Positions 40,094 to 48,549 of a stretch of DNA of 64,000 nucleotides are shown one piece after another. The first letter of the stretch is position 1. Every line of letters starts with the position of its first letter. The notes below the pieces were generated by a model. That model had not been told where the DNA came from. It did not search any database and was given only the letters and a program-made list of their open reading frames with translations. Position numbers and translations under genes: made by a program. The stretch covers positions 62,001 through 126,000 of the forward strand of contig LDYB01000018.1 of NCBI GenBank assembly GCA_001442985.1, given 5' to 3'. The DNA comes from Armatimonadetes bacterium DC. GTDB lineage: Bacteria > Armatimonadota > Fimbriimonadia > Fimbriimonadales > GBS-DC.

Positions 40094-40738
40094 TCAGCGC
40101 TTACGCCGACGCAGCCCCAGCAGGCTCGCTAAGCCAGCGCCGATTGCCGTTAGGCTGGCGGGTTCAGGCACAAGCTCCAAGCGAACATCATCAACCAGCG
40201 GACCGTAGGCGTCCTGATATGTACCTCTGGTTGTACTAACAAACGACAATCGGTAGGTTCCAGGAGTGCTAACAGTGATGTTCACGGAGTATACTATCCA
40301 CGGATCGCCATAGTTGTGTGCGAAGGTTCCAGAGAACAGACCCCCAAGCGAGACCGTCATCGTGCGCGTAATCTCGGGATTGAACCCATAGTTCCCGTTC
40401 ATAGCGAAAGAAAGGGTATACAATCCTGCTACAGGAATAGTGACATCCTGATAGATGCCGCCTATTCCGGGACTGCCGTTCAGGTCGACCCACTGTTCAC
40501 CCGCATAGGCGTTCGGGGTGAGAGGATTGCGCTTGATGTCTATACTGCCTTGAGAAACATACCAGTGTCCATCAAAGGTGCTTCCCGCGAACCAGGTGGC
40601 TGGTGCCCTCCCAAATGCGTTGTCGCTAACTGGCGTCTCGAAGCTGCCGTTCTGGACAAGCCCGGTCTGGGCGCTGGTGCCCGCAATCAGCGCCGCAATC
40701 GCGATACCGCTCAACCAAAGTTGCGCATGTCTCATCAT
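40094..40738 (-). CDS. PEP-CTERM sorting-domain protein (DUF642-like ligand-binding fold)
   Basis: GLVQNGSFETPVSDNAF...; VPEPASLTAIGAGLASLLGLRRRKR; GGAGG before ATG 40738. Confidence 0.85.
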   Translation of the reverse strand: MMRHAQLWLSGIAIAALIAGTSAQTGLVQNGSFETPVSDNAFGRAPATWFAGSTFDGHWYVSQGSIDIKRNPLTPNAYAGEQWVDLNGSPGIGGIYQDVTIPVAGLYTLSFAMNGNYGFNPEITRTMTVSLGGLFSGTFAHNYGDPWIVYSVNITVSTPGTYRLSFVSTTRGTYQDAYGPLVDDVRLELVPEPASLTAIGAGLASLLGLRRRKR

Positions 40739-41087
40739 TGTTGTACCTCCTCTCTTTAGAGTTCGGGATGCACCCTTTCCGCTCGATGGGGATGGATAAG
40801 GGTCATCCATAATTATAACCCGTTTTGAGGCGAATACCAAGAAGAGCAAGAGGGTGTTTGAAAAATCCTTCTGTAAACCCGTTTCCACCCCATCCACACA
40901 AAAAAACTCCTGCCCACATTCACTAACTTCACCCTATTCCACAACACCACCATCCCCCACACCCACCGACGCCCCCGCTCCCACAAACGACACCCCACCT
41001 AACTCCCATACGCCTCCTTCACACGACCCGCCCACTCACCCGACACCCTCCACCGCTAACGCCCCCAAACGCCCCATTCCCCGCGCC

Positions 41088-41414
41088 CTTAAGGAGGTAG
41101 GTTTTTTTTGAGAGGGACGCCGTCTTATGCGCTCCCGCAGCATGTTGGGGAACGCCCCCGCCTTGACGGCTGAAGCTGCTCTGTTGCAAGGATGGGAGCG
41201 TGAGCGTTCCGAGACCTTTTCTTTCAGGTCCTAGGGGGAGGCTTTTTGACAGGCGTGCCGTCCTGGAACCTGTGCCCTGACGGCTGAAGCCGTTCCTATA
41301 AGACGAAGCCGACCTGCGTTGGCTGACAAAGCCAGCGGAGGCTGGCTTTGTTTCGTAGGAACGGCTTTAGCCGTCGCTCTTTCGGGGAAGCATGAAAAAA
41401 CCTACCCCTTTAAG
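41088..41414. mobile_element. MITE-like palindromic element, copy 3 (both ends present)
   Basis: CTTAAGGAGGTAGGTTTTTT ... AAAAAACCTACCCCTTTAAG termini; internal GACGGCTGAAGCCGTTCCTATAAGACGAAGCCGACCTGCGTTGGCT and AAAGCCAGCGGAGGCTGGCTTTG hairpins. Confidence 0.7.
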
Positions 41415-41517
41415 CCTGCAGAACGAGAGGATCGAAGCGCCAGCTTCCCTGACCGTCTGAAGACCAGCTTTGTATTCAGGGCGATTCGGTACGCCGCGGC
41501 ATGCTACAATCTATAGC

Positions 41518-43335
41518 GTGCAACGGTGGAACGGATTTCTGCTGATAGTGGCGCTGCTGGTGTCGTCGGGCGCAGCGGGCGTGCTCGCGCTCCAGAGGCT
41601 CCGTGTGGAACGCGCCAACCGCACGGTGGAGCTGGTGATGGACTATGAGGACATCGCCACGCTCGCCAGCACGGAGGGCAAAACGGTCTCCGGATGGCTG
41701 AAAGGCTTCTCGACTCCCCTCTCGGTTGCGCTGACCGAAGGCACACTGAACACATGGGGCATTCGCCTGCAGGAGAAGGGGCGCCCCGTTTTTCTGCTTT
41801 CGGAACCGCGCTATCAGCAGGCGAAGGCGATGCTCGCGCTCAAGAGCAGGGTGCGGTTGGAAGCGCCCGACAGCGGGCAGGGCGTGGTGGTGCGCTCGGA
41901 AAGTGGCGCCCAGTTTTTTGTGGAAGGCGATCCGGGCGCAATTGCCGAAATGGGCATCGGCATAGACCCCGAAGCCGCGCAGGGCGTTCTGCAGGCGGGG
42001 CACACGGTTGTGGCGCGCCTGACGAATCAGCCCAACCTCACGCCGCTCGCGATTCGGGGCGCGCTCTTGCGGGCGAATGAGCAGGGAGCGTCGCTGGTTA
42101 TCTTCGCGGGCGATCAGGTGCTGGGCTTTCGGAACCAGGTGGAGACCACGGCGCAGGCGATTCGCGCTTCTGGCATGCGCTATGGGAGTATCGAGTTTGG
42201 CAAGCAGGGGGGCGACGCGAAACTGACTCAACTGCTGATTGACCGAACGGTGCGGGTTCACAGTGTGAGCGCGGGCGAGTCGCTGACCCTCTCACCGCAG
42301 GAGCTGGTGGAGCGTTTCGAGCGCGCCGTGCAGGAGCGCAACATCCGTGTGGTCTATTTGCGGATGGCGGGCGGGGACGCCACCAGCCTGCGCCAGCTGA
42401 TACAAGCGCTGGGGCGTGTGCTGGCGCGTTCAGGCTATACGATTGCGCGTTCGGGAGCGCGCCCGTTCCGACCGCTGGAGCCGCCTGCGTGGCTTTTCCC
42501 ACTGGTGGGGCTGGGCGTGGGCGTGCTGACAGGATGGGTGTTGTGGCAGTTCCGTCGGGCATGGGGCTGGGCGCCCCTGGTGCTGGGCGTGGGGGTTGCG
42601 CTGCTTTGTTTGCTTCCCATCGGGCGCAAAGGCGTGGCGCTGGCGACAGCGATTCTGTTCCCGACAGTGGGGCTGGTGGTGCTACCCGGCTTCGTGCGGG
42701 GTTCCCCATGGCTGGCGCTGCCCATCCCGTTCGGGTGGAGCCTGCTGGGCGCGTTGCATATCGTGGGGTTGCTCGCCGAATCGCCGTTTTTGATCAAAGC
42801 GGACCAGTTTCTGGGAGTCAAGGTGGCGCATGTGCTGCCGTTGCTGCTGGTGGCGGGATTTTATTGCGCGTATGCCGTGGGGCGCTGGCAGTTCTGGCGC
42901 GACTGGCTGGGGCGCCCTGTGCTGTGGGGTCAGCTCGCGGTTATGGGCGTGGTGGTGGGCGCGCTGGGGCTGATGCTGATGCGCACGGGCAACGAAGCGC
43001 CCGGCGCCGTCTCGGAATGGGAACTGCGCTTTCGGGCGCTGCTGGAACAGGTGATGAATGTACGCCCCCGCACGAAAGAGTTTCTGATTGGGCATCCCGC
43101 GCTGGTGGTCGCGCTGGGGCTGCTCAGCGCCGGACGCCGCGAGTGGCTCCCCCTGGCGATGCTGCTGGGCGCAATCGGACAGGTCTCGCTGGTGAACACC
43201 TTCTGCCACCTGCACTCCCCCCTGGAAGTGTCGCTCATGCGCACGCTGTGGGGAATCCTGATTGGGCTGTTGCTGGGCGCCATCGTGTGGGGACTGGTGA
43301 GAAGAAACTGGACTGCGGTCAAAGGAAACGGCTGA
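41518..43335 (+). CDS. DUF5693-like multi-TM membrane protein
   Basis: VQRWNGFLLIVALLVSSGAAGVLALQRLRVERANRTVELVMDYEDIATLAS; C-terminal TM block; GTG at 41518 seven nt after TACAAT. Confidence 0.7.
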   Translation: MQRWNGFLLIVALLVSSGAAGVLALQRLRVERANRTVELVMDYEDIATLASTEGKTVSGWLKGFSTPLSVALTEGTLNTWGIRLQEKGRPVFLLSEPRYQQAKAMLALKSRVRLEAPDSGQGVVVRSESGAQFFVEGDPGAIAEMGIGIDPEAAQGVLQAGHTVVARLTNQPNLTPLAIRGALLRANEQGASLVIFAGDQVLGFRNQVETTAQAIRASGMRYGSIEFGKQGGDAKLTQLLIDRTVRVHSVSAGESLTLSPQELVERFERAVQERNIRVVYLRMAGGDATSLRQLIQALGRVLARSGYTIARSGARPFRPLEPPAWLFPLVGLGVGVLTGWVLWQFRRAWGWAPLVLGVGVALLCLLPIGRKGVALATAILFPTVGLVVLPGFVRGSPWLALPIPFGWSLLGALHIVGLLAESPFLIKADQFLGVKVAHVLPLLLVAGFYCAYAVGRWQFWRDWLGRPVLWGQLAVMGVVVGALGLMLMRTGNEAPGAVSEWELRFRALLEQVMNVRPRTKEFLIGHPALVVALGLLSAGRREWLPLAMLLGAIGQVSLVNTFCHLHSPLEVSLMRTLWGILIGLLLGAIVWGLVRRNWTAVKGNG

Positions 43336-43412
43336 CCCTCGCTCAAGTTGGGCACGGGTTTTTCAGGAACATGGTCAGGCTTTGCGAACCGCTATCGGGT
43401 ACTTTATAAGCG

Positions 43413-44210
43413 ATGCGCGAGGAACTGGTCTGGCAGGACGAGGAGGCTCCCCAGCGTGCCAGCGTGGCGGGCGTGGTGCTGGAGTTTATCGGCGGCTTGA
43501 CCCTGTTGCTGGTTGCCAGCGTTCGGGGGCTGCTGGCGGGGCGCAAAGAGTGGCGCGAAATGCTTCACCAGATGGCGTTTATTGGGGCGACCTCCGCGCC
43601 GATTGTGGTGCTGACCAGTGCGTTCACCGGGGCGGTGATTACGCTCTACTCGGCGTCGCTGCTGGTGCGGGTAGGGGGCGGGAGTTTCGTCGGGGGCGCG
43701 ACGGCGCTGGCGATGGCACGCGAACTGGCGCCGATTCTGACGGGGATTATGGTCACGGCGCGCTGTGGTTCGGCAATCGCGGCGCAACTCGGCACGATGA
43801 AAATCACTGAGCAGATAGACGCCTTGCGGGCGCTGGCGGTCAGCCCCGTGCAGTATCTGGTGGTGCCGCGCCTGATTGCAGGACTGCTGATGTTCCCCCT
43901 GCTGGGCGCGATTGCAAACTTCGCGGGCGTGCTGGGCGGCGGCGTGGTGGCAACCGCCTTTGAAATTAGCCCCTTCACCTACCTGCGCTCTATCCAGCTC
44001 TTTGTGGAGCCGTTTGATTTCATCGGCGGGCTGATTAAGACCCTTGTGTTCGCGCTGATTATCATCATGGTCAGTTGCCATCAGGGGCTGAGCGCGCGTG
44101 GGGGCGCAGTCGGCGTCGGGCATGCCACCACCCGCGCCGTGGTCCTCTCGATGGTGCTGGTGTTTATCGCGAACTACTTCCTTGCCGACGCCCTGTTTGC
44201 CAGGCGATGA
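43413..44210 (+). CDS. mlaE: MlaE-family ABC lipid transport permease
   Basis: TALAMARELAPILTGIMVTARCGSAIAAQLGTMKITEQIDALRALAVSPVQYLVVPRLIAGLLMFPLL. Confidence 0.95.
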   Translation: MREELVWQDEEAPQRASVAGVVLEFIGGLTLLLVASVRGLLAGRKEWREMLHQMAFIGATSAPIVVLTSAFTGAVITLYSASLLVRVGGGSFVGGATALAMARELAPILTGIMVTARCGSAIAAQLGTMKITEQIDALRALAVSPVQYLVVPRLIAGLLMFPLLGAIANFAGVLGGGVVATAFEISPFTYLRSIQLFVEPFDFIGGLIKTLVFALIIIMVSCHQGLSARGGAVGVGHATTRAVVLSMVLVFIANYFLADALFARR

Positions 44211-44983
44211 AAACGAACTCCACCGACGCAATTCTTGTGAAGTCGCTGGTCTACGCCGTGAACGGCACGACCATTCTGAAGGGGGTAGACTTCCGCGCCG
44301 CCTATGGCGAGATTGTGGGCATCATGGGCGCGTCGGGGAGTGGGAAAACGACTCTCCTGAAGTGCATCGCGGGTCTTCTGCGCCCCACCGCGGGCGAGGT
44401 GTGGATTGAGGGGGTCAATATCGCGCCGCTCAGCGAGCGCGAAAAAATGCCCCTGCGGCTGCGGCTGGGAATCGTGTTCCAGTACGCCGCCCTGTTTGAC
44501 TACATGACCGTCTATGAGAATGTTGCCTTCGGTTTGGAACGCCATCGCCGACTGCCACGAAGCGAGATTGCGCGCATTGTCAAAGAGCGACTCGCGTGGG
44601 TGGGTTTGGAGGGCGTGGAGCATCTGTACCCATCGCAACTTTCGGGCGGGATGCGTAAGCGGGTGGGGCTGGCGCGCGCCCTCGCGTTAGACCCCCATAT
44701 CGTGCTATTTGACGAGCCAACCAGCGGGCTGGACCCCGTGAACGCCTACCAGATTGACCGCCTGATCCATCGGCTCAACCGCGAGCTGGGGCTGACCGCC
44801 GTCGTCGTCTCGCACGATGTTACCAGCCTGTTCCGCACCACCGACCGTATTGTGGTGATTGACTCCGGGCAGATTGTTGAAGAGGGCACGCCAGAAGCGA
44901 TTCGCCAGTCGGAGCATCCGAAGGTGCAGGCGTTTTTGCGGATGGCGTCTACCGAATCGCTGGAAGAGCAGGCAGGAATTTGA
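44207..44983 (+). CDS. mlaF: MlaF-family ABC ATPase
   Basis: GIMGASGSGKTTLLKCIAGLLRPTAGEVWIEG; LSGGMRKRVGLARALALDPHIVLFDEPTSGLDP; ATGA overlap with mlaE. Confidence 0.95.
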   Translation: MKTNSTDAILVKSLVYAVNGTTILKGVDFRAAYGEIVGIMGASGSGKTTLLKCIAGLLRPTAGEVWIEGVNIAPLSEREKMPLRLRLGIVFQYAALFDYMTVYENVAFGLERHRRLPRSEIARIVKERLAWVGLEGVEHLYPSQLSGGMRKRVGLARALALDPHIVLFDEPTSGLDPVNAYQIDRLIHRLNRELGLTAVVVSHDVTSLFRTTDRIVVIDSGQIVEEGTPEAIRQSEHPKVQAFLRMASTESLEEQAGI

Positions 44984-45027
44984 AGATTGTTCTCGAACGG
45001 CTGTTCGACAGGTGGAGGTGAACCCCT

Positions 45028-46608
45028 ATGCGAGCGTTGATGCTGCTGTTGAGTGCGCTGATTTTATTGAACGGATGGAGCCAGAGCCTGCAGGCGGGCG
45101 CCGCGGCGAACAAGATTACGCCCAGCAAGCAGGTCTATCTGGCAGGCTACTCGCCCAATCGCCCCAACACAGGCGGCGTGCATGACGATATCTGGGTGCG
45201 CGCGCTGGTGCTGCAGGTCGGCAACGAGCGAATCGCGATTGCGGTCTGCGACCTGCTGGGGCTGCTGCGCGACGATGTGCAGAAAATCCGCCAGAAGGTG
45301 CAATCTGTGCCGGCAAACCGCGTGATTGTCGCCTGTACCCATGTGCATTCCGCGCCCGACACGATTGGACTCTGGGGTCCGCCGGGGCGCTCTGGGCGCG
45401 ACGAAGAGTATGTCAACTTCGTGATCGAGACCGTCGCGAAGACCATCGACGAGGCTGCCCGCAAACTCCAGCCTGCAACCATCGGTTTTGCCAAGACAAA
45501 AATCGAGGGCGTTGCCTACAACTATCGCGTGAAGGAGATTCTGGATACCGAAGCGAGCATTTTGCAGGTGCGGAGCAAGGCGGACGGCAAACCCATCGCC
45601 ACGCTCACCAACTTCGCGTGCCACCCTGAAGTGCTGAATAATGACCAGCTCACGGCGGACTTCCCCCACTGGTTCTATCAGGTGGTGGAGTCGCGCGGAG
45701 GCGGCGTTGCCATCTTTGTGAACGGGGCGCTGGGGGGCATGGTCTCGCCCGCGGCGGACCCGAACTCCACCGCGCCCAAGGGACGCGACTGGGCGCGCGC
45801 CGAACGCTACGGCACGATAATCGCCAACAAAACGCTGGAAGCCCTCGCGAACGCCCAGTTCACTGACTCCGTCACGCTGGAGCATTTCAGCACAACCTAC
45901 ACCGTGCCGCTGGAGAACGAGCAGTTCAAGATGGCGCTTGCGGCGGGCATCATTCCAAAAGGTCCCTCGCTGGAGAACGATAAAATCACCACCGAATCGC
46001 ATCTGATTCGCATCGGCTCGGCGGTGATGTTCACCATGCCCGGTGAGGTACTACCCAATATCGGCATCCTGCTCAAGAATATGATGGCGCCCTACGGCGA
46101 CCCCGTGTTCCTGATTGGGCTGGGTAACGATGAACTGGGCTACATCCTCAGCCCGCCCGATTACTATCTGGAGCTCTACAGCTACGAACGGAGCATGTCG
46201 GTTGGCTCGATGATTGGGCACGCGATGGTGCAGGCGGCACGCGAGCTGCTAACACGCATGACCCCTCTCGCCAAAGGAGGCAGTGGTGGCATGGTCGCAG
46301 AAGTGGAAAAGCAACTGCAGGACTATCTCAAGCGGTTCCGCCCGGAGCGGGCAGGTCAGCTCAAGGTAACCTATCGCTTCGCGTTGAACGATGCGGGCGA
46401 CTTCTATCTGCGGATAGCGGAAGGCAAAGCGACTATCAGCCGCGATGGCTCGCCCAGCGAGGCGCAGGTGACCATCAAAGCGAAGGCGCAGGTGCTGCTC
46501 GATGTGCTGACGGGCAAGCGGAACGCCTTAGACGCCTACAACCTCGGCGAGATTGTGGTGGAAGGCGATATCGGGCTGGCGCAGTACCTGCTCTATGTGT
46601 TTGAGTGA
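45028..46608 (+). CDS. neutral ceramidase-like hydrolase with C-terminal SCP2-like domain
   Basis: QAGAAANKITPSKQVYLAGYSPNRPNTGGVHDDIWVRALVL...CTHVHSAPDTIGLWG; C-term VTYRFALNDAGDFYLRIAEGKATISRDGSPSEAQVTIKAKAQVLLDVLTGKRNALDAYNLGEIVVEGDIGLAQYLL fits SCP2 fold. Confidence 0.85.
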   Translation: MRALMLLLSALILLNGWSQSLQAGAAANKITPSKQVYLAGYSPNRPNTGGVHDDIWVRALVLQVGNERIAIAVCDLLGLLRDDVQKIRQKVQSVPANRVIVACTHVHSAPDTIGLWGPPGRSGRDEEYVNFVIETVAKTIDEAARKLQPATIGFAKTKIEGVAYNYRVKEILDTEASILQVRSKADGKPIATLTNFACHPEVLNNDQLTADFPHWFYQVVESRGGGVAIFVNGALGGMVSPAADPNSTAPKGRDWARAERYGTIIANKTLEALANAQFTDSVTLEHFSTTYTVPLENEQFKMALAAGIIPKGPSLENDKITTESHLIRIGSAVMFTMPGEVLPNIGILLKNMMAPYGDPVFLIGLGNDELGYILSPPDYYLELYSYERSMSVGSMIGHAMVQAARELLTRMTPLAKGGSGGMVAEVEKQLQDYLKRFRPERAGQLKVTYRFALNDAGDFYLRIAEGKATISRDGSPSEAQVTIKAKAQVLLDVLTGKRNALDAYNLGEIVVEGDIGLAQYLLYVFE

Positions 46609-46615
46609 GGTTGAA

Positions 46616-46651
46616 GAGGGGATAGCCTGATTGCGGCTATCCCCTCGTTTT
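46616..46651 (+). terminator. rho-independent terminator
   Basis: GAGGGGATAGCC-TGATTGC-GGCTATCCCCTC-GTTTT. Confidence 0.8.
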
Positions 46652-47078
46652 ACAATCCGCGCAGGATCATCTCCAGCGCCTCTTTGTGTTTCGTTTCATC
46701 GGAGATAATCTCCTCGAGGTCGTTCACCAGTCCGAAGTCGCCCAGCTGCTCCGCCTGCTCACGGCGTTGCTTATAGCGCTCGATGGTCTCCTCTTCGGCG
46801 CGAAGCACATTCTGGAGCATCTCTCTGAGGTCTCTGGCGGGCGGCACGGGGGCAGGCACGGTCGTCGGCTGACCCCCCAGCGCCGCAATCTTGTTCGCCA
46901 GAAACTCCGCATGGCGCAACTCGTCGGGCACTTCGCGCATGAAGAACTCCTTCATCTCCTCGCGGTAAATCCCCGTAACAGTAGAGGCGTAGGTGATGTA
47001 GGTGATAATCGCCTGATACTCGTTCGCCAGGTCGGTGTTCAGTCCCTCAATCAGCTGGTCTTTCAGCATCGTTTTCAA
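46650..47078 (-). CDS. ferritin-like (bacterioferritin/Dps-like) protein
   Basis: LNTDLANEYQAIITYITYAS...EFFMREVPDELRHAEFLANKIAALGG...ISDETKHKEALEMIL. Confidence 0.88.
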   Translation of the reverse strand: MKTMLKDQLIEGLNTDLANEYQAIITYITYASTVTGIYREEMKEFFMREVPDELRHAEFLANKIAALGGQPTTVPAPVPPARDLREMLQNVLRAEEETIERYKQRREQAEQLGDFGLVNDLEEIISDETKHKEALEMILRGL

Positions 47079-47139
47079 CCTCCTGCTGGAGTATACCTGT
47101 TTTGATTCGGGGGCGCGGTTGGGGTATCCTTATACTCAA

Positions 47140-47862
47140 ATGAGCGCACTAAAAGGACAGGTCGCAGTTATCACCGGGGGCGGTCGCGGGATTGGCGCGG
47201 CGATTGCCCACCAGCTGGCGCAACAGGACGCGATTGTGTTTCTGATTGCCCGTACGCAGGCGCAGCTACAAGCCACTGCCGACGCGATTAACCAATCGGG
47301 TGGACGCGCTCACTGGTACGCCGCCGATGTCACGGACGAAACCGCCATGCGCGAGGCGGTTCAGGAGGCGCTGGCGCTCACCGGGCGGATTGACATCCTC
47401 GTCAATAATGCGGGCTTCATCCGCGCGGTGGGGCTGATTGAGCAGACCAACCCTGAAGAGTGGTGGCAAACGGTGGAGGGCAACCTGAAGGGGATGTATC
47501 TCACCACGCGCCTGGTGCTGCCCACCATGCTGGAACAGGGAAGCGGGCAGATTGTGAATATTCTCTCCATTGCGGGGGCGCGGGCGTTTACGGGCTTGAG
47601 CGCCTATAGCTGCGCCAAAGCGGGCGGGCTGATGCTCACCCGAATCTTAGCCAAAGAGGTGCGTAAACGCGGGATTCGGGTCTCTGCCGTGCTACCGGGC
47701 GCCGTGGATACCGACATCTGGGGCGAGGGTGGCTATGTGCCCGACCGCTCCAAAATGATTCGCCCCGAAAGCGTGGCGCAGGTGGTGGTGAACCTGCTGA
47801 CCCTGCCGCCCGACGCGCATGTGGACGAACTCATCCTCCTTCCACAGGAAGGGATTCTCTGA
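47140..47862 (+). CDS. short-chain dehydrogenase/reductase
   Basis: GQVAVITGGGRGIGAAIAHQL...NNAG...YSCAKAG; promoter TTGATT-17-TATCCT just upstream. Confidence 0.93.
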   Translation: MSALKGQVAVITGGGRGIGAAIAHQLAQQDAIVFLIARTQAQLQATADAINQSGGRAHWYAADVTDETAMREAVQEALALTGRIDILVNNAGFIRAVGLIEQTNPEEWWQTVEGNLKGMYLTTRLVLPTMLEQGSGQIVNILSIAGARAFTGLSAYSCAKAGGLMLTRILAKEVRKRGIRVSAVLPGAVDTDIWGEGGYVPDRSKMIRPESVAQVVVNLLTLPPDAHVDELILLPQEGIL

Positions 47863-47877
47863 CACGGGGAACGCCCG

Positions 47878-48516
47878 ATGATCCACATCGAAACGCTGAC
47901 TTTGGGTCCCTTGCAGACCAACACTTATCTTGTGATGTGCCCGCGCACGCGCCAGACGGTCGTGATAGACCCCGGCATGGAGGCGGAGCGTGTGGTGGAA
48001 CGCTGGCAGGCGCTGGGCGCGCCCCCTGTGGTGGCGATTCTGGCGACCCATGGGCATTTTGACCATGTGGTGGGCATTCCCACGCTGAAACGCGCCACGG
48101 GCGCCCCCGTGTGGATGTCGCAGGGCGAGTGGGAACTCTGGGCGCAGTATGCCCACGAACACCCCGTCTATCTGGGGCTTCCCCCTATGGAACCCCTCCA
48201 ACCGCCCGACCGCTTCCTCAAAGAAGGCGACGCCTTTGAGGTGGGCGACTTGCGCTTCGAGGTGCTGGCGCTCAAAGGGCACGCGCCCGACCATATCGGC
48301 TTTCTGGTGCGTACAGAGCCGCCCTATCTCTTCTGCGGGGACGCCATCTTTGCAGGCAGTGTGGGGCGTACTGACATCCCCTACGCCGATTTTGAGACCC
48401 TGCGCCATCACCTGCACACGCGCGTGCTGACCCTGCCCGACGAAACGCGCCTGATGCCCGGACACGGACCTGCGACCACCGTTGCCAGCGAGCGCCAGAC
48501 AAACCCCTTTCTGTGA
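47878..48516 (+). CDS. MBL-fold metallo-hydrolase (glyoxalase II-like)
   Basis: LQTNTYLVMCPRTRQTVVIDPG...ILATHGHFDHVVG...LMPGHGPATTV. Confidence 0.94.
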   Translation: MIHIETLTLGPLQTNTYLVMCPRTRQTVVIDPGMEAERVVERWQALGAPPVVAILATHGHFDHVVGIPTLKRATGAPVWMSQGEWELWAQYAHEHPVYLGLPPMEPLQPPDRFLKEGDAFEVGDLRFEVLALKGHAPDHIGFLVRTEPPYLFCGDAIFAGSVGRTDIPYADFETLRHHLHTRVLTLPDETRLMPGHGPATTVASERQTNPFL

Positions 48517-48549
48517 ACTTACCGAAGGGTATAATCGTATTAACGAAAG

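Noticed and set aside
40740-40860. Sigma-54 promoter for the PEP-CTERM gene at 40738
   Set aside because: Upstream region has TTGGTA-17-TATAAT (sigma-70-like) and no TGGCAC-N5-TTGC
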